Shown piece after piece: positions 48,209 to 58,455 of a stretch of 64,000 bases of DNA. The first letter of the stretch is position 1. Each line of letters opens with the position of its first letter. The position numbers were made by a program, and so were the translations under genes. Origin of the DNA: Mycolicibacterium phocaicum (GTDB taxonomy: Bacteria; Actinomycetota; Actinomycetes; Mycobacteriales; Mycobacteriaceae); NCBI RefSeq assembly GCF_010731115.1, contig NZ_AP022616.1:1612001-1676000 (forward strand), read 5' to 3'. The notes beneath the pieces are model-generated. The model did not search any database. It saw only the letters and a program-made list of their open reading frames with translations, and was not told the origin of the DNA.

Positions 48209-49436
48209 TCAAGCCGCGGCCGGGAGTGGAGGTGGAAACGCTTGATGTTCGTTGTAGAGCTGGCCGGTGTGCAGGCAGTGATGCAGTTGGCCGAGGAATT
48301 TGTTGAACAGGTGCCGTTGGGCTTGGTGGTTCCAGTCTCCGGCGGCGCGGCGGGCGTCGAAGTGCCGGCGGGCTCCTGGGGAGGCGCGCAGCGAGGCCAG
48401 GGCCCAGATCGGCCCGACGGCGTTGAGTCGCCGGTTTTTGATATGACGGTGCAGGACAACGGTTTTCTTGCCGCTGGCTCGTGTGATCGGCGCCGATCCG
48501 GCGAACGCTTTCAAGCCGCGGGCGTCGGGGAACCGGGTGCGGTCATCACCGATCTCGGCGAGCACCCGGGCACCGGCGAGCATCCCCAGCCCGGGAAGCT
48601 GGTGATGATCGCGGCGTCCGGGTGCTGATCAAAATGGGCGGTCGCCGCCTCGGTCAACGCATCGGTCGCGGCGCAGGCCGCGTCGAACTGGCCCAGCAGC
48701 GCCGTCAGGTGAATGCCCATCGCGTTTTCCACCACCGCCGGCTGGTGCAGGTAGGTGTCGCCGAACACCTCACGCAGGCGTGTCACGTCGCGGTCGAGGT
48801 AGCGCTGGCGGCCAGCTTTGATCAGCAGCCGGCGCAACCTGGCGGGGGTCAGCTTGGCGGCCTGGGCCGGGGTCGGCGCCGCGGTCAGGATGGCCCGGGC
48901 ATCGGGGCGGGCCAGCCCGCCGTCGAGGCCGTCGAACGCCACCAGCGCGGCGGGGTAGAACTCTTTGAGCAGATCACGGATCTGGTTGCCGACCTGCCCG
49001 CGGGCCCACACCGCGTCCTGCTGGGCGCGGGCCAGGACCCGGATCGCTTGGGCCAGTTCGGTATCGGCCGGCAACGCGCGATGCGCGGTGGGATCGGTGC
49101 GGATGATGTTGGCCAGCAGCACCGCGTCGGTGGCATCGGATTTGGCGCCCGACACCGAGTACCGGGCCCGGTAGCGGGACGCGGCCAGCGGGTTGATCGG
49201 GTAGATCACCCGGCCGGTTTCCGCAGCGCTGCCACGAACAGGCCGCGGTCGGTTTCGATACCGACCGGGATCGGATGCTCAGCGCTGTCACCGACCTCGG
49301 CCAGCAGGGCCAGCAGGGCGGTGAACCCGGCGGCGTCGTTGTTGACCCGGCCGCGGGCCACCACCTTGCCCTCATCGTTGATCACCGCGACATCGTGATG
49401 GGCTGTGGCCCAATCGATTCCGCAATACAAACCCAA
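48209..49436 (-). pseudogene. IS110 transposase, two frameshifts as read
   Basis: DEDD/Ser transposase (N-terminal RuvC-like GIDWATAHHDVAVI, C-terminal Transposase_20 with the AGSAPITRASGKK serine region). Compared with copy 2, this copy has lost one base at 49221-49222 (GGG to GG in gene sense) and one at about 48594 (CCCC to CCC in gene sense), splitting it into three pieces. Start TTG 49436 follows GAAGGAG. Full length without the shifts would be about 409 aa. Confidence 0.85.
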
Positions 49437-49490
49437 TGTTGTCTCACTCCTTCGATCTGTGGTCGTGCCGTTACCGGTGGACTCACGCGG

Positions 49491-49776
49491 CGCCCTAATC
49501 GTGGGACTCAAAGGTCCGTCATCTCACTAGCCGTCCGTGACTCCAGCGCACCGCAGGACTTCGTTCTATCGAAGAGCTCAAAGCTCGGGAACCATCATCG
49601 GGAAGTCAACCCTGCGGCAGGCTCGGGCAACGGAATCCCACCACCACCGAACAGGGTCTGCTGCCAGGCGCGCCGTTCTTTCGTAAGTCGTCGAACGACG
49701 GGACACATCAGGCATCACCTGGCAACAGACCCCGTCAGGAACAAACCCCGGTCATCAGGACCGGTAATCCATCCCT
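49491..49776 (-). ncRNA. Putative IS110 bridge RNA region, copy 1
   Basis: Mirror of the structured left-end region of copy 2 (56790-57075). Same stem-loops, including the 15-bp stem GGGTCTGTTGCCAGG with CCTGGCAGCAGACCC. See copy 2 for details. Exact ends are not determined. Confidence 0.5.
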
Positions 49777-49796
49777 ACTAAACGATTAGGACCGCA

Positions 49797-50300
49797 GTGA
49801 TCGTCAAATCCCTCGTCACCGGCATCGCAGCCACCGCCCTCGTCGGCGCCGCAGCCGCCGGTACGACCGTGGCTTCGCAGACGGCCATCCCGACCACCGG
49901 AACGCCGACGGTCGCGCCGGTCGTCCGCCAGGTGCCGCTGCCCCAGGCGCCCGCGCCGGGCCTGCAGACGTCGCTGGTGTCGACCCTCAACGGGCTCACG
50001 GCCGCCGGGAGCTTCGCCGGGTCCAAGGGCAGCTACATCCAGGGTGGCGTCGGGCGACTCGAGGCCATCACCGCCGACCGGGCCTACAGCAACGCCGTGA
50101 AGCAGGGCGTGTTCCCCATGAGCTTCGCTGTTGCCGACATCGATGACCTCGGAGACGGCACCGCGACGGCCAACGTCACCGCCACCGCTGCCACCGGCGC
50201 CACCGCGGCCCAGCCGCTGACGTTCGTCGCCGGCCCCAGCCCCACCGGCTGGCAACTGTCCAAGGGCTCGGCCATGGCCCTGCTGTCGTCGGTGAAGTAG
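49797..50300 (+). CDS. Secreted MTB12/CFP2-like protein
   Basis: 167-aa protein: signal peptide (MIVKSLVTGIAATALVGAAAAGTTVAS), a Pro/Ala-rich linker and a single small domain (LVSTLNGLTAAGSF...TFVAGPSPTGWQLSKGSAMALLSSVK) like the mycobacterial low-molecular-weight antigen MTB12/CFP2 family. The GTG at 49797 has its only ribosome-site candidate, TTAGGAC, inside the end of IS copy 1, so the insertion sits exactly between regulatory DNA and gene. Function unknown; exported. It is 17 bases upstream of the second family member. Confidence 0.8.
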   Translation: MIVKSLVTGIAATALVGAAAAGTTVASQTAIPTTGTPTVAPVVRQVPLPQAPAPGLQTSLVSTLNGLTAAGSFAGSKGSYIQGGVGRLEAITADRAYSNAVKQGVFPMSFAVADIDDLGDGTATANVTATAATGATAAQPLTFVAGPSPTGWQLSKGSAMALLSSVK

Positions 50301-50317
50301 GCGCCAGGACCAGCCCG

Positions 50318-50854
50318 GTGAATACGACCCGAGGGACCTTGATCGCCGTCGTCGCGGCGGCGATCGGGTTGGCCGGGTGCAGTGAACACGTCGAGCCGCC
50401 GGCCGACCCGATGCCCCGTTCACTGCTGACGACCGACGCCAAGGCGCCCGAGGCGGCGCCGCTGCCATCGCCCGATGCGATCACCGCGGTGCTGTACAGG
50501 ATCGCGGACCCTGCGGTGCCGTCGGCACAAAAGATCGGGCTGATCCAATACGGCACCGCCGAGGATCAGGCCGGGCTGGACAACTTCACCAGAGCACTGC
50601 GCGACAACGGCTTCAATCCGATGAACGTGACGGCGACCGACCTGCTGTGGTCGGCCGGGCAACCGGGCGACATCATCGCCACGATCACCATCAGTTCGGT
50701 CGCCGCGCCGGACAACAAGTTCACGTTCCCCATGGAGTTCAGCCCCATCCGGGACGCCTGGCAGTTGAACCGGCAAACCGCCAACCTACTGCTCAAGCTG
50801 GGGCAACCCGGCGGCCCGGGCGCTTCGGGCGCGGCGCCGACGCCTGGTCGCTGA
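50318..50854 (+). CDS. lppK: MTB12-like lipoprotein, LppK by position
   Basis: 178-aa lipoprotein with signal peptide and lipobox (LIAVVAAAIGLAGCSEH) and an MTB12-like domain (AITAVLYRIADPAVPSAQKIGLIQYG...FSPIRDAWQLNRQTANLLLKLG). It starts GTG 17 bases after its paralogue. The position before the Rv2117-like gene equals Rv2116 (LppK) in M. tuberculosis. Role unknown. Confidence 0.8.
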   Translation: MNTTRGTLIAVVAAAIGLAGCSEHVEPPADPMPRSLLTTDAKAPEAAPLPSPDAITAVLYRIADPAVPSAQKIGLIQYGTAEDQAGLDNFTRALRDNGFNPMNVTATDLLWSAGQPGDIIATITISSVAAPDNKFTFPMEFSPIRDAWQLNRQTANLLLKLGQPGGPGASGAAPTPGR

Positions 50855-50862
50855 GCTGTCGA

Positions 50863-52049
<1,187 letters not shown>

Positions 52050-52062
52050 TTAAGCTGCTGGC

Positions 52063-52899
52063 ATGACCACCCCCACTGCGCCCACCCGGCGGCCGGCGCT
52101 GTCGCCGTCGCGGGCCGGTGACTTCAAACAGTGTCCGCTGCTGTACCGGTTCCGGGCCATCGACCGGCTGCCCGAGCCACCGTCGACCGCGCAGCTGCGG
52201 GGCTCGGTGGTGCACGCCGCCTTGGAGCAGCTGTATGCGCTGCCGGCCACTGATCGTGTGCCGGAGACCGCGCTGTCCCTGGTGACACCGGCGTGGGACG
52301 CCGTGGTGGCGGAGAAGCCCGAGTTGGCCGAGGAGATCGCGCCCGAACTGCGGGAGACGCTGCTCAAAGAGGCGCGGGCCCTGCTGTCGGGCTACTACCG
52401 GCTCGAGGATCCGACACGCTTCGATCCGCAGAGCTGCGAACAACGCGTCGAGGTCGAGTTGTCCGACGGCACCCTGCTGCGCGGTTTCGTCGACCGGATC
52501 GACGTCGCGCCGACCGGTGAGCTCCGCGTGGTCGACTACAAGACCGGGAAGGCCCCGCCCGAAGCGCGGGCGCTGGCCGAGTTCAAGGCCATGTTCCAGA
52601 TGAAGTTCTACGCGGTGGCGCTGCTCCGGCTGCGGGGCGTGGTACCCGCGCGGCTGCGGCTGCTGTACCTCGCCGACAGTCAGGTGCTGGACTACAGCCC
52701 TGATCTGGCCGAGTTGGAAAGGTTCGAGAAGACCCTGATGGCCATCTGGCACGCCATCCAGAAGTCGGGCGAGACCGGTGATTTCCGGCCCAACCCGTCC
52801 AAGCTGTGTTCGTGGTGCACGCACCAGGATCTGTGCCCCGCCTTCGGCGGCACTCCCCCGCCGTACCCCGGCTGGCCCGAGAACTTCGGGGCCGCATGA
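52063..52899 (+). CDS. RecB-family nuclease (PD-(D/E)XK), Rv2119-like
   Basis: 278-aa nuclease with Fe-S-type Cys. The N-terminal LSPSRAGDFKQCPLLYRFR and a C-terminal SWCTHQDLCPAFGG set supply four Cys in the spacing of AddB/RecB-like Fe-S nucleases. The catalytic motif is the Asp in GFVDRID and the DYKTGK segment. It probably acts on DNA ends in repair. The stop overlaps the thioesterase start as ATGA. Confidence 0.9.
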   Translation: MTTPTAPTRRPALSPSRAGDFKQCPLLYRFRAIDRLPEPPSTAQLRGSVVHAALEQLYALPATDRVPETALSLVTPAWDAVVAEKPELAEEIAPELRETLLKEARALLSGYYRLEDPTRFDPQSCEQRVEVELSDGTLLRGFVDRIDVAPTGELRVVDYKTGKAPPEARALAEFKAMFQMKFYAVALLRLRGVVPARLRLLYLADSQVLDYSPDLAELERFEKTLMAIWHAIQKSGETGDFRPNPSKLCSWCTHQDLCPAFGGTPPPYPGWPENFGAA

Positions 52900-53687
52900 T
52901 CGACTGTTACTACCGTCGGCTGGACGCCGACGGCGACCTGCAGCGCTTCGAATCGACCGAAGGCACCGGCAGCAACTGGGATGAGAGCATCCAGCACGGG
53001 TCGCCGCCGCTGGCATTGCTGACCAAGGCCATCGAAGAGCTGGCCGCCGGTAGCGGTATGCAGGTGGGCCGGCTGACCCTCGACATCCTCGGCGCCATTC
53101 CTGTTGCGCCCGTTGCGGTTCGGGCCTGGGTGTCGCGGCCCGGCTCGCGCATCTGCATGATGACCGCGGAGATGACGGCCGCGCAGCGCGACGGTTCCGA
53201 ACGCGCGGTGGCCCGGATGTCGGCGTGGCTTCTTGCGGTGACCGACACGCGCGACGCGGTCCTCGATCGGTACCCGCCGATGCCCCGGTTGCCCGACACC
53301 GGTTTCCGGCATCACTGGCAGGGCCGGCCCGGCTATCTGGAGACCGTCACCTGGGTGCCGCAGCCCGACGACGCCAACGCGTCGGTGGTGTGGATGCGGC
53401 CGCTGATATCGCTGGTCGATGACGAGAAGACGACTGACCTGCAGCAGCTGGCGATGGTCGTCGATTCCGCGAATGGCGTTGGCGCGGCGCTGGATCCGAA
53501 CGAATTCATGTTCATGAACACCGACACCACGGTGCACCTGCACCGCGCCCCCGTCTGCCCGGAGTTCTGTCTCCGGGCCCGCGGCTCGATCGGCCCCGAC
53601 GGCCTCGGCTCGACGACGGCCGAGCTGTTCGACGAACAGGGCTTCTTCGGGACGTCAGCGCAGACGCTGTTGGTCCAGCGGCGCTGA
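52896..53687 (+). CDS. TesB-like acyl-CoA thioesterase family protein
   Basis: 263-aa protein with the double hot-dog architecture of TesB-like thioesterases: N-terminal half with HGSPPLALLTKAIEE and a DILGAIPVAPV strand, C-terminal half with MVVDSANGVGAALDP and FMFMNTDTTVHLHRAP. It would hydrolyse acyl-CoAs; chain preference is unknown. The start codon overlaps the nuclease stop by 4 bases. Confidence 0.85.
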   Translation: MIDCYYRRLDADGDLQRFESTEGTGSNWDESIQHGSPPLALLTKAIEELAAGSGMQVGRLTLDILGAIPVAPVAVRAWVSRPGSRICMMTAEMTAAQRDGSERAVARMSAWLLAVTDTRDAVLDRYPPMPRLPDTGFRHHWQGRPGYLETVTWVPQPDDANASVVWMRPLISLVDDEKTTDLQQLAMVVDSANGVGAALDPNEFMFMNTDTTVHLHRAPVCPEFCLRARGSIGPDGLGSTTAELFDEQGFFGTSAQTLLVQRR

Positions 53688-53697
53688 CGTCCCGCGA

Positions 53698-54354
53698 TCA
53701 CTTCGCGACGTCGACGGCGGACGTGGGCGCCTCGAAGAAGACGCGCAACGCCGCGAGGTCGCCGGTGATGTCGACGAGCGGGGCGACGTCGTCAAGGGCG
53801 AGCAAGCCTGCCGCGAGCCCGAGAACGATCTGCGCCTCGGCCGTCAGCACGGCGTCGAGCTTGCGCCCGTCGGGCCAGCCCACGTCGATGCCGGCCTCGG
53901 CCGCGCTCAGTTGGACGGTCACACCGTCCACGACGATTCCCACCGTGGTCGGCCGATCACCGGGCACACGCGCGGACAACAAGGCCGGCAGCGCCAGCAG
54001 CAGCCCGTCGGCGCGGAAGGAATCGCCCTCCGGACCGCGGATCATCAACGGCGTCGACCAGCGGATCATGGCGTAGATCGGCTCCCGTAATTGGGCGCCC
54101 CAGTCAGTGAGGGCGTACGTGATCGCGTTGGCCTCGTCGGACAGGCGCCGTGCCACCACACCAGCCGATTCGAGATCGCGGAGCCGGTCGGTCAGCAGGT
54201 TCGTCGCGATCCCCGGCAGCCCCTCACGTAGCTCACCGAAGCGCGCCGGCCCGATCAGGAGCTGGCGGACGATCAGCAGGTTCCACCTGTCACCCACCAC
54301 GTCCAATGCCCTGGCGAGTCCGCAGTACTGGCCGTAATCTTTACTCATCATCAC
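53698..54354 (-). CDS. HxlR-family transcriptional regulator
   Basis: 218-aa regulator. Residues about 5-100 are the winged-helix HxlR domain (YCGLARALDVVGDRWNLLIVRQLLIGPARFGELREGLPGIATNLLTDRL, a near-complete family signature). The remaining 110 residues form an SCP2-like C-terminal region found in long HxlR proteins. HxlR members often sense electrophiles or quinones through a Cys; Cys10 here could serve. The start is among three adjacent Met codons (54354-54348). It is divergent from the MFS exporter at 54410 with an AT-rich 55-bp gap, the likely operator. Confidence 0.86.
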   Translation of the reverse strand: MMMSKDYGQYCGLARALDVVGDRWNLLIVRQLLIGPARFGELREGLPGIATNLLTDRLRDLESAGVVARRLSDEANAITYALTDWGAQLREPIYAMIRWSTPLMIRGPEGDSFRADGLLLALPALLSARVPGDRPTTVGIVVDGVTVQLSAAEAGIDVGWPDGRKLDAVLTAEAQIVLGLAAGLLALDDVAPLVDITGDLAALRVFFEAPTSAVDVAK

Positions 54355-54409
54355 TCACTTGATTTTTTAAAGTACACCTGATTATATCAACTACCGAGCG
54401 GAGGTTGCC

Positions 54410-55981
54410 ATGACAATCCCAGACCGACAAAACGACCCGCGCCGCAAGGCGGGCATTCTGACTGCCGTCTACGTAGCAGTCCTGGCCATCAATCTCGATG
54501 TGACGATCGTCAACGTCGCCTTGCCCAGCATCGCGACCCAACTGCACGCCGATACCCGCGGCCTGCAATGGGTCGTCGACGGCTACACCCTGACCTTCGC
54601 GGCCCTCGTCTTGGCAGCAGGCAGCTTGTCGGACCGCTACGGTCGCCGGCCGGCGCTGCTGATCGGCCTGCTCGGATTCGCTGTCACCAGTGGGATGGGC
54701 GCACTGGCCACCAGCACCGGGTCCCTCGTCGCGGCGCGGTTCGGCATGGGAGTTTTCGCCGCGCTGATCTTCCCCACCACCCTGTCGATCATCACCAACA
54801 CCTTCTCTGACCGACGCCAACGTGCCGCGGCACTGGGCGGCTGGGGCGCGGTGGTCGGCGTCGGTGTCGCCGCCGGCCCGGTCACGGGAGGCCTTCTGCT
54901 CGAACACTTCTCGTGGAGCAGCGTCTTCTGGGCACTCATCCCGTTGGCCCTGCTGGCAGTGGTTCTCGGGTTTTTCCTCGTCCCGGAATCACGCGACCCG
55001 GGCGTGCCACCGCTCGACATCCGGGGCTTAGTCACCTCGACCGCATTGCTCGGAGTGCTCGTCTACACCATCATCGAAGCCCCTGCCCGAGGCTGGCACA
55101 ACCCCGCGACACTGTTCGGCTTCGTCGCCGCGGCAGCGCTGACGCTGGCTTTCGTGACGATCGAGCAGTCAGCAGAGCACCCCATGCTCGATGTCCGGTT
55201 GTTCACCGACCGCAGATTCAGCGCCGCCAGCGCGTCGGTGGCCGTCACCTTCTTCGCGTTGTCCGGCTTCATCTTTCTGATCACGCAGTACTTTCAGGTG
55301 CTGCGCGGGTTCAGCCCTTTCTCGACCGGCGCCCGCATCCTGCCCGTCGCCGGCTCCATCGCGATCGGTTCCATCGCCGGCGGCTTGCTCGCCCCACGCG
55401 TCGGCACCCGCGCCGTGGCGGTCAGCGGACTGGCGTCCTTCGGCACTGCGATGGCCTGGATTGCCGGGAGCATCGACACCGACACCCTCTATTGGGCCAC
55501 CATCGTTGCGCAGATGGTGCTCATGGGCCTGGGCATCGGCCTGGTCTCCACTCCCGCAACAGAATCCATCATGCTCGTGCTGCCGCCGGCCCGGGCCGGT
55601 ATCGGTTCGGCGGTCAACGACGCCACGCGCGAGCTGGGTGCCACACTCGGCGTGGCCATCGTCGGCTCACTCTTTTCCTCGATCTTCAGTGCCCGCCTCG
55701 CCGACAGCGCATTCGCCGCAACCGGAAAGGCCAGCGAGGCCGGCGACTCCGTACCGACCGCGTTCGGCATCGCCGCCGCGCACCCCGAACTCCTTGTCGC
55801 CGTGCAACATTCGTTCCTCAGCGGCATCACCACGGCGTGCACGGTCGTCGCGGCACTGTGCTACGCGGCGGCTGCCGCCGGTGTCATTGCGCTACCCGGC
55901 CGACGGTTTCAGCCGCCGGCCGTCGCGACGGGCACCGCACACGAGCCGGATTCACGCGCTCCGGTGGCACAGCAGGCATAG
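54410..55981 (+). CDS. MFS drug exporter, DHA2 (14-helix) family
   Basis: 523-aa transporter with 14 hydrophobic helices. The DHA2 motifs are visible: LDVTIVNVALPSI in helix 1, the GSLSDRYGRRPALLIG loop (motif A) and GWGAVVGVGVAAGPVTGG (motif C-like). Ribosome site GGAGG precedes the ATG. It probably exports a toxic compound under control of the divergent HxlR regulator. Confidence 0.9.
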   Translation: MTIPDRQNDPRRKAGILTAVYVAVLAINLDVTIVNVALPSIATQLHADTRGLQWVVDGYTLTFAALVLAAGSLSDRYGRRPALLIGLLGFAVTSGMGALATSTGSLVAARFGMGVFAALIFPTTLSIITNTFSDRRQRAAALGGWGAVVGVGVAAGPVTGGLLLEHFSWSSVFWALIPLALLAVVLGFFLVPESRDPGVPPLDIRGLVTSTALLGVLVYTIIEAPARGWHNPATLFGFVAAAALTLAFVTIEQSAEHPMLDVRLFTDRRFSAASASVAVTFFALSGFIFLITQYFQVLRGFSPFSTGARILPVAGSIAIGSIAGGLLAPRVGTRAVAVSGLASFGTAMAWIAGSIDTDTLYWATIVAQMVLMGLGIGLVSTPATESIMLVLPPARAGIGSAVNDATRELGATLGVAIVGSLFSSIFSARLADSAFAATGKASEAGDSVPTAFGIAAAHPELLVAVQHSFLSGITTACTVVAALCYAAAAAGVIALPGRRFQPPAVATGTAHEPDSRAPVAQQA

Positions 55982-56010
55982 GTTGCCGATCTCCTTTCCA
56001 CCGCCCGGGT

Positions 56011-56769
56011 CTAGCAGTGGCGAACGGAGTTCGCGGCGAGCCAGTCGGCGAAGCGTGTCGTGCAGATGGTGGCATTGCCGCCTGGCGCGAGCGAGAGATC
56101 ATCGATCACTGCCCCGAAGTACGGCGCGCGGGCGTCGGTCACGATCCGGCGAGGATCGCCGGCCGCCGCGAGACCCGTGCGGACAAAGTCGTCCATCCCA
56201 ATCGCTTCCGGACCGACAACCTCCACCACCCCGTTGGTGGGGCTGCCAACAGCGGCACCGGCCACGGCGGCCGCCACATCGTCGGCGGCGATCGGGCGAA
56301 ACGCGGCGTGCGGCAAGGTCACAACGTCCCCATCGGTGGCCGAGTCGGCCAGGCCGCCCACGAATTCGTAGAACGGCGTAGCGCGAACGATCGAGTACGG
56401 CTGGCCGGAATCCTGGATCCGGTTTTCCTGGGCTCCTTTGGCAGTGTTGTAGCCGCTATCGGGCGTCGTGTGCGCTCCGACGACCGACAGGGCCACGTGG
56501 TGCCCAACACCGACTTCACGTTCGGCGGCCAGGAGATTCGTGGTCGTTGTGGTGAAGTAATGCATCACCGCCTCGTCTTCGAACAACGGTGAGTCGGAGA
56601 CATCGACGACGACGTCCGCGCCCGCCAGCGCACCGGTGAGACCCTCTCCGGTGAGTGCGTCGACACCCGACCGGCGGGACGCGGCAACCACATCGTGCCC
56701 CTGCGCGGTGAGGATGGTCGATACCTTGGCGCCGATGAGCCCACGGCCGCCGATGACAACAATTTTCAT
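56011..56769 (-). CDS. NmrA-like atypical SDR oxidoreductase
   Basis: 252-aa NAD(P)-binding protein. The N-terminal Rossmann motif is MKIVVIGGRGLIGAKVS, followed by the VVVDVSDSP strand. The usual Tyr-x3-Lys pair seems reduced to YNTAKGAQEN, so it may be catalytic or a redox-sensing NmrA type. The ATG at 56769 has its only ribosome site, TTAGGAC, inside IS copy 2; the element ends 4 bases before the start codon. The gene is convergent with the MFS exporter. Confidence 0.85.
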   Translation of the reverse strand: MKIVVIGGRGLIGAKVSTILTAQGHDVVAASRRSGVDALTGEGLTGALAGADVVVDVSDSPLFEDEAVMHYFTTTTTNLLAAEREVGVGHHVALSVVGAHTTPDSGYNTAKGAQENRIQDSGQPYSIVRATPFYEFVGGLADSATDGDVVTLPHAAFRPIAADDVAAAVAGAAVGSPTNGVVEVVGPEAIGMDDFVRTGLAAAGDPRRIVTDARAPYFGAVIDDLSLAPGGNATICTTRFADWLAANSVRHC

Positions 56770-56789
56770 GATCGTCCTAATCGTTTAGT

Positions 56790-57075
56790 AGGGATGGATT
56801 ACCGGTCCTGATGACCGGGGTTTGTTCCTGACGGGGTCTGTTGCCAGGTGATGCCTGATGTGTCCCGTCGTTCGACGACTTACGAAAGAACGGCGCGCCT
56901 GGCAGCAGACCCTGTTCGGTGGTGGTGGGATTCCGTTGCCCGAGCCTGCCGCAGGGTTGACTTCCCGATGATGGTTCCCGAGCTTTGAGCTCTTCGATAG
57001 AACGAAGTCCTGCGGTGCGCTGGAGTCACGGACGGCTAGTGAGATGACGGACCTTTGAGTCCCACGATTAGGGCG
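56790..57075 (+). ncRNA. Putative IS110 bridge RNA region, copy 2
   Basis: Part of the 356-bp non-coding left end. It folds well on paper: hairpin 56802-56818 (CCGGTC/GACCGG), a long stem 56834-56848 with 56898-56912 (GGGTCTGTTGCCAGG against CCTGGCAGCAGACCC, one G-U), hairpin 56980-56992 (GAGC/GCTC) and hairpin 56992-57007 (CTTCG/CGAAG). CGATTAGG at 57065-57072 is complementary to the element's own left end CCTAATCG. TCGATAGA at 56994 differs by one base from the complement of the right end TCTTTCGA. IS110 elements of the IS621 type encode their target-choosing bridge RNA upstream of the transposase. Ends, loop assignments and expression are inferred. Confidence 0.55.
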
Positions 57076-57129
57076 CCGCGTGAGTCCACCGGTAACGGCA
57101 CGACCACAGATCGAAGGAGTGAGACAACA

Positions 57130-58358
57130 TTGGGTTTGTATTGCGGAATCGATTGGGCCACAGCCCATCACGATGTCGCGGTGATCAACGATGAGGGCAA
57201 GGTGGTGGCCCGCGGCCGGGTCAACAACGACGCCGCCGGGTTCACCGCCCTGCTGGCCCTGCTGGCCGAGGTCGGTGACAGCGCTGAGCATCCGATCCCG
57301 GTCGGTATCGAAACCGACCGCGGCCTGTTCGTGGCAGCGCTGCGGGAAACCGGCCGGGTGATCTACCCGATCAACCCGCTGGCCGCGTCCCGCTACCGGG
57401 CCCGGTACTCGGTGTCGGGCGCCAAATCCGATGCCACCGACGCGGTGCTGCTGGCCAACATCATCCGCACCGATCCCACCGCGCATCGCGCGTTGCCGGC
57501 CGATACCGAACTGGCCCAAGCGATCCGGGTCCTGGCCCGCGCCCAGCAGGACGCGGTGTGGGCCCGCGGGCAGGTCGGCAACCAGATCCGTGATCTGCTC
57601 AAAGAGTTCTACCCCGCCGCGCTGGTGGCGTTCGACGGCCTCGACGGCGGGCTGGCCCGCCCCGATGCCCGGGCCATCCTGACCGCGGCGCCGACCCGGC
57701 CCAGGCCGCCAAGCTGACCCCCGCCAGGTTGCGCCGGCTGCTGATCAAAGCTGGCCGCCAGCGCTACCTCGACCGCGACGTGACACGCCTGCGTGAGGTG
57801 TTCGGCGACACCTACCTGCACCAGCCGGCGGTGGTGGAAAACGCGATGGGCATTCACCTGACGGCGCTGCTGGGCCAGTTCGACGCGGCCTGCGCCGCGA
57901 CCGATGCGTTGACCGAGGCGGCGACCGCCCATTTTGATCAGCACCCGGACGCCGCGATCATCACCAGCTTCCCCGGGCTGGGGATGCTCGCCGGTGCCCG
58001 GGTGCTCGCCGAGATCGGTGATGACCGCACCCGGTTCCCCGACGCCCGCGGCTTGAAAGCGTTCGCCGGATCGGCGCCGATCACACGAGCCAGCGGCAAG
58101 AAAACCGTTGTCCTGCACCGTCATATCAAAAACCGGCGACTCAACGCCGTCGGGCCGATCTGGGCCCTGGCCTCGCTGCGCGCCTCCCCAGGAGCCCGCC
58201 GGCACTTCGACGCCCGCCGCGCCGCCGGAGACTGGAACCACCAAGCCCAACGGCACCTGTTCAACAAATTCCTCGGCCAACTGCATCACTGCCTGCACAC
58301 CGGCCAGCTCTACAACGAACATCAAGCGTTTCCACCTCCACTCCCGGCCGCGGCTTGA
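57130..58358 (+). pseudogene. IS110 transposase, one frameshift as read
   Basis: Same transposase as copy 1. The first 196 codons are intact from TTG 57130 (ribosome site GAAGGAG, 10 bases upstream; LGLYCGIDWATAHHD). One base is missing at 57695-57697 (CCC where copy 1 has four), which shifts the frame before the C-terminal half (57729 onward). Restoring it gives about 409 aa with both the RuvC-like and serine domains. It may be a true mutation or a reading error in a repeat. Confidence 0.85.
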
Positions 58359-58455
58359 CTTTTAACTTCGTGAGATGTCTTTCGAATTGCGTTGTTTTGT
58401 GACATTTTTCGAGTCCTTGAGCCGGCGTCGCGGGACCGGCGGGCCGCCGTCCATC

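Larger units (their letters stand above)
48182..49792 (-). mobile_element. IS110-family insertion sequence, copy 1 (1611 bp)
   Basis: Boundaries come from comparison with the inverted copy at 56774-58385: identity begins at TCGAAAGAC (48182) and ends at GATTAGGAC (49792). No inverted terminal repeats are seen and no target duplication is evident, as expected for IS110. The left end (49792 side) lies 4 bases before the GTG of the gene at 49797. The element separates mpa from the lppK-like pair, which are neighbours in M. tuberculosis. Confidence 0.9.
56774..58385 (+). mobile_element. IS110-family insertion sequence, copy 2 (1612 bp)
   Basis: Inverted copy of 48182-49792, differing only by single-base indels as far as I compared. 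The left end (GTCCTAATCG at 56774) lies 4 bases from the start codon of the SDR gene, the right end (GTCTTTCGA) at 58385. Target specificity for translation-start regions is known from IS900, a mycobacterial IS110-family element. The two copies face each other across about 7 kb (49793-56773), giving a substrate for inversion. Confidence 0.9.

Noticed and set aside
54355..54409. HxlR operator in the AT-rich gap
   Set aside because: The gap has scattered TTGAT/ATCAA words but no convincing inverted repeat, so no specific site is reported.
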